Shown here: piece by piece, positions 1 to 8,159 of the stretch
Layout: every line of letters starts with the position of its first letter
Numbering within the stretch: position 1 is the stretch's first letter
NCBI GenBank assembly: GCA_965225955.1
Contig: CBDDBX010000030.1
Location: 1 to 64,000 of the forward strand
Length of the DNA: 64,000 bases
Direction of reading: 5' to 3'
Source: CBDDBX01 sp965225955
GTDB taxonomy: Bacteria; Acidobacteriota; Aminicenantia; UBA2199
Program-made: the position numbers and the translations under genes
The notes under the pieces: generated by a model
Database searches by the model: none
The model's input: only the letters and a program-made list of their open reading frames with translations
What the model was told of the DNA's origin: nothing

Positions 1-1104
1 GTGTCTGGAAAAAGCTATATTGTTTAATCGTTCATCTATACTAAATATCAGCCCATTTATTACTAGTGAGCTTTCGCATATAAATTTACCTTCCGGTGAA
101 TATACATGAAATTTAATTCTCTTATTTTCACCCCTTTTTGATTTCAGAAAAACCAGAATATTACCGTCAGAATCGATCTTTATATCATCGTATAGTGGGT
201 GGTGAGTATCAAAGAGCTCAACAAAATAATGGCTTCTGAGTGACTTTAGAGTCATCTGGCGATATTTTTTGCTACTGTTTTTTTGCGCCTGCGCTATCTG
301 TTGTTCTCTTAAAAATTCTATTTCCTGAGGTTTAACAGGTTTTAATGGGATATTGAGAGTTATCTTTCTTATTACCTTACCTTCTGGTGAAAGTACTCTT
401 ATTATATTGTTACTGGTAAAGCCTGACAGAATGTTACCGGATTTTGTTTTTCTGAAAACAGGTTCTCCTGCCAGATTGTTGTAACTCATCATCCCCTGTG
501 GACCCCATGGAAGTGATCTTGAAATAAACCGGCAACTATCAACAGTTTTTTCTGTACCTGTTTTTATATTTTTAATTACCAGATGGGCGGTTACATCGTT
601 TTTATTTCTCGACTTTGAAGGCTTGTGCTGAAAGTAGTAGTACATGAAGCTGTTGTTATCAAGCTGAAGTGGATTAAATACTGCTCTGCTGGTTTTTATA
701 ACTTTCAGGAACTGTCCGTCAACATCAAAAACTGATACACGCTTTCTTGATGCATACTCTGCTATGAGTAACTGCCTGCCATGAAGGGTCTGGCATTTCG
801 GATATAAAAGGTCTCCGGGGCCTTCTCCTTTCTGACCAAAAGATTTAACAAGGTCACCTCTGTTATTGAATTTTAATATTCTGTGCTTTCTGTTATCAGA
901 TATGAATATTGAACCATCTGGTGCAACAATGACTGAGTGAAACAGCCTGAAAAACAGGTCATTCCATTGAGTGTTTTTCCCAAATGCAGTGTCGGGTTTT
1001 AACTCAATTTCTCCCTTTTTATACACATCAATCCAATCACTGTATATTTGTGGGGATAAACTAATTATGAAAATGGTGAACAGAAATTTTGCCGTTAATC
1101 TCAT
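1..1104 (-). CDS. Secreted 6-bladed beta-propeller protein (partial, C-terminus beyond window)
   Basis: An open frame of 368 codons runs from an ATG at 1102-1104 to the left edge without a stop, so the C-terminus is missing. The N-terminus is a signal peptide (MRLTAKFLFTIFIISLSPQ). After about 50 residues comes a propeller blade with the NHL-like pattern APDGSIFISDNRKHRILKF followed by a GQKGEGPGD loop, and a second DSDGNILVF blade lies near the edge. This pattern is typical of the 6-bladed beta-propeller / NHL-like exported proteins common in Bacteroidota and Acidobacteriota relatives. The function is unknown; such proteins usually bind ligands or act as scaffolds in the periplasm or at the cell surface. 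It stands alone, facing away from the ferritin-like gene. Confidence 0.75.
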   Translation of the reverse strand, partial: MRLTAKFLFTIFIISLSPQIYSDWIDVYKKGEIELKPDTAFGKNTQWNDLFFRLFHSVIVAPDGSIFISDNRKHRILKFNNRGDLVKSFGQKGEGPGDLLYPKCQTLHGRQLLIAEYASRKRVSVFDVDGQFLKVIKTSRAVFNPLQLDNNSFMYYYFQHKPSKSRNKNDVTAHLVIKNIKTGTEKTVDSCRFISRSLPWGPQGMMSYNNLAGEPVFRKTKSGNILSGFTSNNIIRVLSPEGKVIRKITLNIPLKPVKPQEIEFLREQQIAQAQKNSSKKYRQMTLKSLRSHYFVELFDTHHPLYDDIKIDSDGNILVFLKSKRGENKRIKFHVYSPEGKFICESSLVINGLIFSIDERLNNIAFSRH

Positions 1105-1319
1105 TCTTACCTTCCTGTAGTGTTTTATTTGCTTACAGTTTAGCGGTGAGAGAAAAAAAGTCAATTCCTTTTTCTGAAAGCTCATATGTTTATGAGAACA
1201 GGAAAATTTAAACAATAGGGAAAAGGGGGACAGGCCAGATTCAGAAGATAAAAAAATGAAAAAATCAGGGTTTTATACTAAAAAATATGTTGACAATTCA
1301 GGTAAAACAGGAGGTTGAT

Positions 1320-1823
1320 ATGACACAGAGTGGAGTTATTGAAATACTTAAAAAAGCTCTTTTACTTGAGAAAAGAGGAGAAGCTTTTTATAAAAAAGTA
1401 GCAGAGCAGGTGAATAATAAGGAGCTGAAAGAGTTCTTTATGTTTATGGCTAAAGAAGAGGAACTCCATGTGAAGATCCTGGCTAACCAGTTCAAATCTT
1501 ACAATAAGAACAAAATTCTTGATCTTGGTAGTATAGATCTTGCAGAAAACGGTGGTTTTGATTCTGTGGTTCTTTCTGAAGAAACCAAATCGGCTATATC
1601 TGCTGCAGGTTTTGAAAGTGCAGCTATATCAGCAGCCATATCTATGGAGAAGAGTGCTGTGGAGCTGTATTCTTCAAGAACAGTTGAAGCAGAAGATGAA
1701 GATGAGAAGAAGTTATACAAGTGGCTGGCTGACTGGGAGCAGACACACCTGGATGAACTGATGGCACTGGATAAAGAATTGTGTGAGCAGGTCTGGTTCG
1801 ATAATCAGTTCTGGCCTTTTTAG
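1320..1823 (+). CDS. Ferritin-like / rubrerythrin-family protein
   Basis: 167 residues. The start is set at 1320 because AGGAGG lies at 1309-1314 with ideal spacing; an in-frame ATG at 1287 has no such site. A four-helix ferritin-like fold is suggested by two carboxylate/His pairs: E17-x6-Y24 with EEELH near residue 46-50, then a second half with MEKSAVELY and WEQTHLDEL. This is the di-iron pattern of the rubrerythrin/YciE-like superfamily. The C-terminal rubredoxin domain of classical rubrerythrin is absent, so it would be an erythrin-only form. It probably handles peroxide or iron in the cytosol. A paralogue lies at 62672-63163. Confidence 0.8.
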   Translation: MTQSGVIEILKKALLLEKRGEAFYKKVAEQVNNKELKEFFMFMAKEEELHVKILANQFKSYNKNKILDLGSIDLAENGGFDSVVLSEETKSAISAAGFESAAISAAISMEKSAVELYSSRTVEAEDEDEKKLYKWLADWEQTHLDELMALDKELCEQVWFDNQFWPF

Positions 1824-2052
1824 AAATGTGATTGTGCAGTGATAGAGGGCGTCCACGTAGGGAGGTCTCTGCGATTTTTTTTAACACTCTTTTGATGTTC
1901 GTGCTGAGCTTGTGAAAAGTTTTTGCGTATGTATTAGTAGTTCAAAAAGCTATAGAAGTTTTGAGGGACCTTCATTTTTGTAGACTTTTTATTTGCTGGT
2001 AATTCCTCTGGTATTCAGCTATATTGTACTGATAATGCAGCGGAGGATAGTT

Positions 2053-2622
2053 ATGAGTGATAAGAAAAGGTGTGCATGGGTTGATGAGAACAGTGATATC
2101 TATAAAAAATACCACGATGAGGAGTGGGGAGTTCCTGTTCATGATGAAAGACTTCTGTTCGAATTTCTCATCCTTGAAGGTGCACAGGCCGGATTATCCT
2201 GGCTGACTATTCTCAAAAGAAGAGAGAATTACCGTAAAGCCTTCGATAATTTTGATGTTGAGAAAGTGGCTGCTTATAATAAAGAGAAGATTGCAGAATT
2301 ACTTGATAATGAAGGGATAATCAGAAATCGCTTAAAGGTTAATGCTGCAGTTAAGAATGCCAGAGCATTTATCGAAATACAGAAAGAGTATGGCTCATTT
2401 AATGATTACCTATGGGGCTTTGTGAATCATAAACCTATAAAAAACAGTTTCTCACACATATCAGAACTGCCTGCATCAACTCCTCTTTCAGAAAAGATAT
2501 CAAAAGATCTTAAGAAGAGAGGAATGTCCTTTGTAGGGCCTACAATAATATATGCAATGATGCAGGGAATAGGAATGGTTAATGACCATGAAACAGGATG
2601 CTTCAGATATAATCAGGTGTAG
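2053..2622 (+). CDS. tag: DNA-3-methyladenine glycosylase I
   Basis: 189 residues, the normal length for TagI. The start at 2053 is chosen because CGGAGG lies just upstream; an earlier ATG at 1993 would add 20 unrelated hydrophobic residues. TagI motifs are clear: RCAWV, YHDEEWGVP, LEGAQAGLSWLTIL and the C-terminal DHETGCF. Cys7, His21, His179 and Cys183 match the four ligands of the family's zinc 'snap'. It removes 3-methyladenine from alkylated DNA in base-excision repair. The gene ends 4 bp from the convergent hemerythrin gene, leaving no room for a separate terminator. Confidence 0.93.
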   Translation: MSDKKRCAWVDENSDIYKKYHDEEWGVPVHDERLLFEFLILEGAQAGLSWLTILKRRENYRKAFDNFDVEKVAAYNKEKIAELLDNEGIIRNRLKVNAAVKNARAFIEIQKEYGSFNDYLWGFVNHKPIKNSFSHISELPASTPLSEKISKDLKKRGMSFVGPTIIYAMMQGIGMVNDHETGCFRYNQV

Positions 2623-2626
2623 CCTG

Positions 2627-3034
2627 TTAACTCATACCCTGTGACCTGAGAAATTCAGAATATTTCCTGTCTTCTCCGGAAATATGTTCCAGAAGCCATT
2701 TTCTCAGAAAAGTCATAATTTTTATTGATAACATTGTTTTGGATTTGTGAAACATGTTTTTGAATTCGGTTATCTCAGTTATGAAATCATTGTGAGCTTT
2801 AACGTGAATTGCTTTACCAGGGTATCTGTATTTATCAAAATATTTCTCTTCGGTACTGAAATGCACTGAAACATACGCACTCAGGTCATTAAGTATTTTT
2901 CCAAGGATATCGGTTCCTTTTCCCGCAAGCATCGCCTCATTAAGTTTATTCATCATACTTACAAGCTCTCTATGCTGATTATCCAGTTCCCCGATTCCAA
3001 CACTATACTTCTCCTGCCATTCTATCAGTGCCAT
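2627..3034 (-). CDS. Bacteriohemerythrin 1
   Basis: 135 residues, single-domain hemerythrin. All seven usual di-iron ligands are seen: H21, H58, E62, H77, H81, H117 and D122 (motifs NQH, HFSTE, HVKAH, HISGED). The family reversibly binds O2 at a non-haem di-iron centre and serves in oxygen sensing, storage or delivery. There is a good RBS (AAGGAGG) before the ATG at 3034. It lies 27 bp downstream of a second hemerythrin on the same strand, so the two are probably cotranscribed. Confidence 0.92.
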   Translation of the reverse strand: MALIEWQEKYSVGIGELDNQHRELVSMMNKLNEAMLAGKGTDILGKILNDLSAYVSVHFSTEEKYFDKYRYPGKAIHVKAHNDFITEITEFKNMFHKSKTMLSIKIMTFLRKWLLEHISGEDRKYSEFLRSQGMS

Positions 3035-3061
3035 TCTTCCTCCTTTTTAAACAACCCTGTT

Positions 3062-3469
3062 TTATGATGCGTTGGCTTTTGAATAAAATAACCCGAAATC
3101 TTTATCTTCTTTTTTAACGTGATTTATGAACCAGTCAGTCAGGAATTCCAGTAGATTTTCTGATACCAGATCACGATTCTTATCATTATCCAGTATGAAT
3201 CTTGTGATCTTTGATGCAAAATCCTGATGTCTTTTGATATGTTCATGTCTTCCAGGATAGCTGTACTTCTTAAAATAGAGTTCTTCAAGTTCAAAATGAG
3301 TAAGAATGTATTCAGTAAGATAGTCAAGTAAACGACTTGTAATAGCAAAGCCTTTTCCCTGAGCTACGGCTTCCCGTAGTTGATTTATGATGCCCAGTAA
3401 TGTCTTATGCTGCTCATCAAGTTTAGGTATGTTTACACTTAAATCTTCTGTCCATTCAATCTTTTCCAT
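3062..3469 (-). CDS. Bacteriohemerythrin 2
   Basis: 135 residues, the same length as its downstream neighbour, with the seven ligands at identical positions (H21, H58, E62, H77, H81, H117, D122). Sequence identity is moderate, so this looks like an older tandem duplication that kept the metal site. It is first in the two-gene operon; the upstream 170 bp is AT-rich and must hold the promoter, divergent from the ECF sigma gene. The likely role is oxygen binding in a cell that also carries rubrerythrin-type proteins. Confidence 0.92.
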   Translation of the reverse strand: MEKIEWTEDLSVNIPKLDEQHKTLLGIINQLREAVAQGKGFAITSRLLDYLTEYILTHFELEELYFKKYSYPGRHEHIKRHQDFASKITRFILDNDKNRDLVSENLLEFLTDWFINHVKKEDKDFGLFYSKANAS

Positions 3470-3641
3470 TTTAAACCTCTAAAATATTGTTTTGTTTTCC
3501 GAACGGTTTGTTCGGATAATTGAGCCACTGCTCTTATATATATGTGTATCATAAATCTCTAAATCTCAATCAAAAAATGAAAGCAACTGTATATTTATAC
3601 TAAAAGTGTTGACATATTATTGTAATAAGATTAAAAGGTAA

Positions 3642-4211
3642 TTGTCTGAATTACTTATGTTTGCAGAAAAAAAAGAAAAAGAAATATATATTGATGAAAA
3701 TTACAATCTGGAAGAGTTGTATAGAAAAACATATAAAATGTGCCTCTTCTGGTTGAGAAATACTGAAGAGGCAGAGGATGTGGCTCAGGATGTTTTTCTT
3801 AAAGTAACTGGAAACATAGATAAATTCAGAGAAGAATCAGATCTGTATACATGGATCTGGAGGATTTGCAGTAATACTTTAAGTAGTTATAGTAAGAGAA
3901 AGAAAATTATCTCATTTCTGAGTCTCGATATCCTGTTTGAGAAAGGAGAATCCTGTGATACTCCATTACAGAGCAGAGATAATCCTGAAAAGTTATTAAT
4001 AGATGAAGAGATCGATTATAACAGGCAAATCAGATATGAAGAGTCTTTAAAGAAGTTGACCGTAAGGGAGAAAAAAGCTTTTTTTCTATTCTATTATGAA
4101 GATCTGGATTACAAAAGTATTGCAAATATTATGGGTACTACTGAGAAAGCTGTTGAATCCCTGTTGGTTAAAAGCAGAAGAAAACTTAAAACAGATCTGG
4201 AAAAAATCTGA
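3642..4211 (+). CDS. ECF-type RNA polymerase sigma factor
   Basis: About 189 residues. Region 2 is seen as LYRKTYKMCLFWLRNTEEAEDVAQDVF, here cited only in part: the EAEDVAQDVF core is diagnostic. Region 4 is LTVREKKAFFLFYYEDLDY followed by an HTH (YKSIANIMGTTEKAVESLL). The start is uncertain: a TTG at 3642 has AAAAGG just upstream, while the ATG at 3657 has no visible RBS. It heads a gene set of sigma, small membrane protein and periplasmic sensor directly before an RND metal pump. That is the content of the CnrYXH regulatory set, so it probably activates the efflux operon when metal is sensed outside the inner membrane. Confidence 0.88.
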   Translation: MSELLMFAEKKEKEIYIDENYNLEELYRKTYKMCLFWLRNTEEAEDVAQDVFLKVTGNIDKFREESDLYTWIWRICSNTLSSYSKRKKIISFLSLDILFEKGESCDTPLQSRDNPEKLLIDEEIDYNRQIRYEESLKKLTVREKKAFFLFYYEDLDYKSIANIMGTTEKAVESLLVKSRRKLKTDLEKI

Positions 4212-4268
4212 ATTTTTATAGCAGGATATCTGAACTTACTGGTCTAAGGTTTATGGAGGAGCAGTAAG

Positions 4269-4592
4269 ATGGAAGATAAAATACTGGAAGAAGTGATCAG
4301 TTCAGATCGCAGAATAATAGAGAGCATGGCTGCTGATAAAGATGTGGACAGGCCTGTAGTAGTTAACAGATCTTCTTTTTACACATCTTTCAGGTTCATC
4401 AGAACAGGTCTTCTGTATTTACTCCTTCTTGCTGGAGCTGTATCAATTAATTATTTCATCATAGAGAGAATTGATGGTTCCGGAGATTCCGCAGAGAAAG
4501 GCTTTCCTTCTCTTGCTTCAATGAGTGCCACATACGATGGTAGTGTTAACAGAGCTCTTGAGAGGTTATTTGAAAATGAAAAAAGCATTTAA
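4269..4592 (+). CDS. Small single-pass membrane protein, candidate anti-sigma factor
   Basis: 107 residues with GGAGG upstream. The N-terminal 45 residues are cytoplasmic and charged, one membrane segment follows (TGLLYLLLLAGAVSINYFII), and a short external tail ends the protein. There is no zinc-finger HxxxCxxC motif, so it is not a ZAS-type anti-sigma. Its place between the ECF sigma gene and a CnrX-like sensor gene, its size and its topology are those of CnrY-type anti-sigma factors. The assignment is by context; I see no recognisable domain. Its 3' end overlaps the next gene by 17 bp, which suggests translational coupling. Confidence 0.6.
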   Translation: MEDKILEEVISSDRRIIESMAADKDVDRPVVVNRSSFYTSFRFIRTGLLYLLLLAGAVSINYFIIERIDGSGDSAEKGFPSLASMSATYDGSVNRALERLFENEKSI

Positions 4593-5022
4593 AATATTTT
4601 TACTACTCTCTCTGGCTATGAATATAGCTATGGGGATGTATCTTTTTCGCTCTTCAGATGGTGAAGGGAGTGTTGAACTCAAATTGAGTGAGTCACAGCT
4701 ACAGGAAGTTGAGAAGCTGAGAGAGAAATACTTCAGGGAAAATAGCGATCTTAAAAAGAAGATAAGAGATTGCCACAGAAAACTGGTTAATACACTTGAA
4801 CTGGATATTATCTCTAAAGATGAGGTCTATAAATGTGTTGAAGAGATTAATAAGCTTCAGGAACAGATACAGAAGAATAGTGTAGATGAAATTATATGCA
4901 TAAAAAAACTGCTTAATAAAGAGCAGTGTAAATGCTTCATGACTGAGGTTTCCAAAGGTCTGGGACAGGAAGGTAAATGTGAATGCCGAAATAAGAGGCA
5001 TTTTATTAAGAGATTGAAATGA
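4576..5022 (+). CDS. CnrX-like periplasmic heavy-metal sensor (CpxP/Metal_resist type)
   Basis: 148 residues. The start at 4576 (GAGAGG upstream, immediate signal anchor MKKAFKIFLLLSLAMNIAMG) is better than the in-frame ATG at 4525. After the anchor the protein is alpha-helical with a long amphipathic stretch (LSESQLQEVEKLREKYF), as in the Spy/CpxP/CnrX 'metal resist' group. It contains seven cysteines, including CKC and CEC near the C-terminus, which suggests binding of a thiophilic metal. It probably passes a periplasmic metal signal to the preceding membrane protein and so to the sigma factor. It overlaps the next gene by 4 bp. Confidence 0.65.
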   Translation: MKKAFKIFLLLSLAMNIAMGMYLFRSSDGEGSVELKLSESQLQEVEKLREKYFRENSDLKKKIRDCHRKLVNTLELDIISKDEVYKCVEEINKLQEQIQKNSVDEIICIKKLLNKEQCKCFMTEVSKGLGQEGKCECRNKRHFIKRLK

Positions 5023-6278
5023 TTAATCTGAAACTATTGATATTATCTGCTTTAATAGTACTGATCTGCGGGCCTGTTAATGCTCTGGAGCATAAAGTTG
5101 ATTTTGAGGATCTGATCTTGGTTGCGGAAAAGAATAATCCTCAGTTATCAAGTGCATACAGTAAATGGAAAAGCGCTTTAGAGCTCAGTGGTGTAGCCGG
5201 AGCTCTTCCTGATCCTTCAGTAAGTGCAGGCTTTTTTGTAAGATCCATTGAAACCAGAACTGGTCCTCAGAAGGCAGCTTTTGGTGTAACACAGGTTTTA
5301 CCATGGTTTGGTAAACTGAGTCTGAAGAAGAAAAAGGCTCTGTACAGAGCACAGGTTCAGTGGCAGAAGTACCAGGTAGAGAAACTTAAGTTAAGATTCC
5401 GGTTAATGAAGACACTGGCAGAGTTGGATTTTACAAAACAGAAGAGAGTACTGCAGCTGCAGTTAAGGGAGCTTCTGAATAAGAGTGAGGAATCTATAGA
5501 AAGTGGTTTCATTAACCACACGGTGCCATATTCCAAAACCCTGCTCATAAAAAGTGAGCAGGATCGGGTGGATGAACTGATAAGAGATACAGATGATCGT
5601 ATCAGAATATTATTTGCAGAAATTAACTCTTTAATGAACAGAGCATCAGATACTCCTGTTCCTTCTGTAAATATGGCTGCTCCTTTAACACTTGCTGATT
5701 CTTCAGGTTTTATTAAAAAAGGAATTTCGGGAAACCCGGGAGTTTTGAAGTTTAATGCACTTATAAATGCTGAGAAAGCAGGTGTGAAGCTGGCGGAAAA
5801 GAGAGTCTGGCCTGACCCCGGAATCGGAGTGAACTATATCCTGAACTCCAGAAGTGTAATGGATGTACCGGATAATGGAAAAGATCCTGTAAGAGTGTCA
5901 GTTTCTTTTAAATTGCCTCTTAATCGTAAAAGGATAAAGGCTGGAATCTATGCTGCAACGAGGTCTGCAGAAGCAGTGGCAAGAGAGAAGGAAGCTTTTG
6001 TTAATAAGCTGGCTGTTGATATTGAAAGAGCGGTAGTTGATACAAATGGAAGTTATAGAAATATTAAACTTTATAAAGACTCAATTATTCCAAGATCCCT
6101 GCGATTGATGGAGGTAACTCTGAAAGAGTGGGAGAACGGTAAAGGAACAATTGATACATATCTTGATGCCTGCAGAATGTGGCTGGAGTTCCAGCTGAAC
6201 TATTACAGGTATCTGAAAAATAACAGAGTAAGTAGTGCCAGACTGGAAATGCTTACAGGCAAGGAGTCTGACAGATGA
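5019..6278 (+). CDS. TolC-family outer-membrane channel of metal RND pump (CusC/CzcC-like)
   Basis: 419 residues with a signal peptide (cleavage near VNA-LEH). The body is the long helical hairpin repeat of outer membrane efflux proteins, with the two-fold internal repeat visible as AEKNNPQLSSAYSKW early and GNPGVLKFNALINAEKAG in the middle, each followed by a PDP motif (LPDPSVS, WPDPGIG). It would form the outer-membrane tunnel of the tripartite pump. It overlaps the sensor gene upstream (ATGA) and the adaptor gene downstream (ATGA), so the whole set is one operon. A GCCTGACCCC motif falls at 5810-5819 over the second PDP codons. Confidence 0.88.
   Translation: MINLKLLILSALIVLICGPVNALEHKVDFEDLILVAEKNNPQLSSAYSKWKSALELSGVAGALPDPSVSAGFFVRSIETRTGPQKAAFGVTQVLPWFGKLSLKKKKALYRAQVQWQKYQVEKLKLRFRLMKTLAELDFTKQKRVLQLQLRELLNKSEESIESGFINHTVPYSKTLLIKSEQDRVDELIRDTDDRIRILFAEINSLMNRASDTPVPSVNMAAPLTLADSSGFIKKGISGNPGVLKFNALINAEKAGVKLAEKRVWPDPGIGVNYILNSRSVMDVPDNGKDPVRVSVSFKLPLNRKRIKAGIYAATRSAEAVAREKEAFVNKLAVDIERAVVDTNGSYRNIKLYKDSIIPRSLRLMEVTLKEWENGKGTIDTYLDACRMWLEFQLNYYRYLKNNRVSSARLEMLTGKESDR
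5810..5819 (-). repeat. GGGGTCAGGC motif copy in the metal channel gene
   Basis: Exact complement over the conserved Pro-Asp-Pro codons, so chance is possible here. Confidence 0.4.
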
Positions 6279-7984
6279 GAAAAGAGATAAAACTACTATT
6301 AATATTTGTAATTGCTGTAGTTATGCTGTCCTGTGGAGGAGCAGAACAGAAATCTGCTGAGAGTAACACACACACTCATGAATCTGCACAGAAAGATGAG
6401 AAAAAGAGTGAAACATGGACATGCTCCATGCACCCCAATGTCAGACAGCCGGAAAAAGGCAAATGCCCGATTTGCGCTATGGACCTGATTCCATTGACTG
6501 ATGAGGATAGCGGAGATGCTCCGGTTCTTAAACTCAGTAACAGAGCTGCAGCTCTGGCAGAAATTGAGACATACACAGTAGCAAAAGGGCTTCTGCCTAA
6601 AAGCCTGATGCTTTCTGGAAGGATTGTAACTGCTGATACTGGTATAAAAAGCCTTACTCTCAGGTTTCCCGGCAGAGTTGACAAAGTTTTTGTTAAATAT
6701 GAAGGGGCATATGTTCGGAAAGGTATGCCTCTGGTTAAAATTTACAGTCCTTCTCTGATAACTTCTGAACAGGAGTTCCTTACTGTTGCTAAAGCTTCAA
6801 AAGGTAAAGGGCAATTATACAATGCGGCTCTTAACAGACTGCTGCTTCTTGGTATCACAAAGAAACAGATAAAGGCACTGCTGAGAAGAGGAAAGCCTTC
6901 ACCCTGGATTACTATATATTCAACTATAGAAGGTTATGTAAAAGAGTTAAGTGTAATTGAAGGGGATTATCTGAAAAAAGGAAACAGGCTTTTTGTACTT
7001 GCAGATCTGGAAACTCTGTGGGGAGAGTTTGATGTTTACGGAGCAGATTTGAAGTGGATAAGATACGGACAGAAGATTGTTCTTGAATCGGAAGAGGGAA
7101 AAGGTCGGGTTATTGAAGGTAGAATCTCTTTTGTGCAGCCTTTCTTTGATAAGAAATCCAGAGTAGCCAAAGTAAGAGCTGTAATTAAGAACCGTAGCGG
7201 TCTACTTAAACCCGGAATGTTTATAAGAGGTAGAACAGGAGCTCTTATGGATGGTGCAGGTAATGTTTATGATGAAGAGTTATCCGGGAACTGGATATCT
7301 CCTGTGTACCCGGAGATTATAAGTGATAAAGCAGGAGTATGTAGCTTGTCCGGTGCTCCTCTGGTTAAGACTGAGAAGTATGGATATATAGATGAAAGGG
7401 GTGCTGAAAGAGTTGTTATGATTCCTGATTCTGCTCCCCTTATAACTGGTAAGAGAGCTGTTGTTTATGTTGCTTCAGATGAAGATGGGAAATATGAAGG
7501 CAGAGAGGTGGTTCTTGGAAGAAAAGGCGATGGCTTCTATGAAGTTGTCGAGGGTGTGAAAAATGGTGACCAGGTTGTTGTCAAAGGGGCATTCAAGCTG
7601 GATAGTGAACTGCAGATAAAAGCTAAACCCAGTATGATGAGCCGGAGTGGTAACGGTACTCTGGGACCTCAGTTTCTTCAGAAGCAGGAGACGGTTTTTA
7701 TACCCGAAAGTGTAAAAGTTCTGGCTGGAAGAGTTGTAAGAGGATACTTTCCTGTACAGCAGGCTCTGGCAGATGATGATTTTGATAAAGCTATCAGTGA
7801 AGGGGAAAAACTGAAGGAAGTTCTTAAAGAGATACTGGCAGAGGATTATCCGGCGGGAGTCAGAGCCTACTGGCTAAAAAGAGTTAAGCGGGTTAATGAA
7901 GCAGTACATCTTTTTGTAAAAGCTGACAGTATAGAAAAGAGCAGAGTGATCTTTGAGGAGCTGACTTTGGTGTCGAAAATATAG
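6275..7984 (+). CDS. RND periplasmic adaptor, CusB/CzcB-like lipoprotein, C-terminally frameshifted
   Basis: 569 residues. A lipobox (VVMLSC) ends the signal peptide, so it is a lipoprotein. Residues about 48-72 are a heavy-metal-binding domain with the pattern CSMHPNV...GKCPICAMDL. Barrel-sandwich, hairpin and beta-barrel segments of the adaptor family follow, then a degenerate second metal-binding motif (about 339-366). The C-terminus enters a DUF3347-like helical domain but stops early at 7982-7984. The missing 58 residues, including CPMA and NPYFG, are encoded immediately downstream in the -1 frame (7981-8157). The truncation looks like loss of one A in the run at 7976-7979. The domains kept should allow pump assembly; the lost tail may affect metal handling. 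Confidence 0.88.
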   Translation: MRKEIKLLLIFVIAVVMLSCGGAEQKSAESNTHTHESAQKDEKKSETWTCSMHPNVRQPEKGKCPICAMDLIPLTDEDSGDAPVLKLSNRAAALAEIETYTVAKGLLPKSLMLSGRIVTADTGIKSLTLRFPGRVDKVFVKYEGAYVRKGMPLVKIYSPSLITSEQEFLTVAKASKGKGQLYNAALNRLLLLGITKKQIKALLRRGKPSPWITIYSTIEGYVKELSVIEGDYLKKGNRLFVLADLETLWGEFDVYGADLKWIRYGQKIVLESEEGKGRVIEGRISFVQPFFDKKSRVAKVRAVIKNRSGLLKPGMFIRGRTGALMDGAGNVYDEELSGNWISPVYPEIISDKAGVCSLSGAPLVKTEKYGYIDERGAERVVMIPDSAPLITGKRAVVYVASDEDGKYEGREVVLGRKGDGFYEVVEGVKNGDQVVVKGAFKLDSELQIKAKPSMMSRSGNGTLGPQFLQKQETVFIPESVKVLAGRVVRGYFPVQQALADDDFDKAISEGEKLKEVLKEILAEDYPAGVRAYWLKRVKRVNEAVHLFVKADSIEKSRVIFEELTLVSKI

Positions 7985-8157
7985 TACTAAGATTTGGTAG
8001 TGGTAATACTGAGGTATATCGTATTAATTGTCCAATGGCTTTCGATGATAAAGGGGCATACTGGCTCCAGAATAGTGATGATGTTTTTAACCCCTATTTT
8101 GGTTCAGAAATGCTTAAGTGCAGTGATAGCACAGAAAAGATTGCAGAGAAGAGGTGA
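7981..8157 (+). pseudogene. Out-of-frame C-terminal tail of the CusB-like adaptor (DUF3347 end)
   Basis: Reading in the frame one base back from the adaptor gives 58 codons ending with TGA at 8155-8157. The peptide carries NCPMAFDDKGAYWLQ and VFNPYFGSEMLKC, which are the conserved end of DUF3347 domains found at the C-terminus of CusB-like adaptors. The stop sits just 2 bases before the ATG of the pump gene and overlaps its RBS, as expected for the original operon junction. So the adaptor gene once ran to 8157, and a single-base change at about 7976-7980 broke it. An assembly or sequencing error in the A run is possible; a classic slippery heptamer is not present. Confidence 0.8.
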
Positions 8158-8159
8158 GC

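Noticed and set aside
1846..1882. Possible terminator with eight T after the first ferritin-like gene
   Set aside because: The T-run is clear, but I could not find a convincing stem before it.
3609..3637. TTGACA upstream of the sigma gene as a sigma-70 promoter
   Set aside because: At 17 bp spacing the -10 position reads TAAAAG, a poor match that also overlaps the RBS.
7970..7986. Programmed -1 frameshift in the adaptor gene
   Set aside because: No X-XXY-YYZ slippery heptamer or following pseudoknot was seen; mutation or assembly error is more likely.
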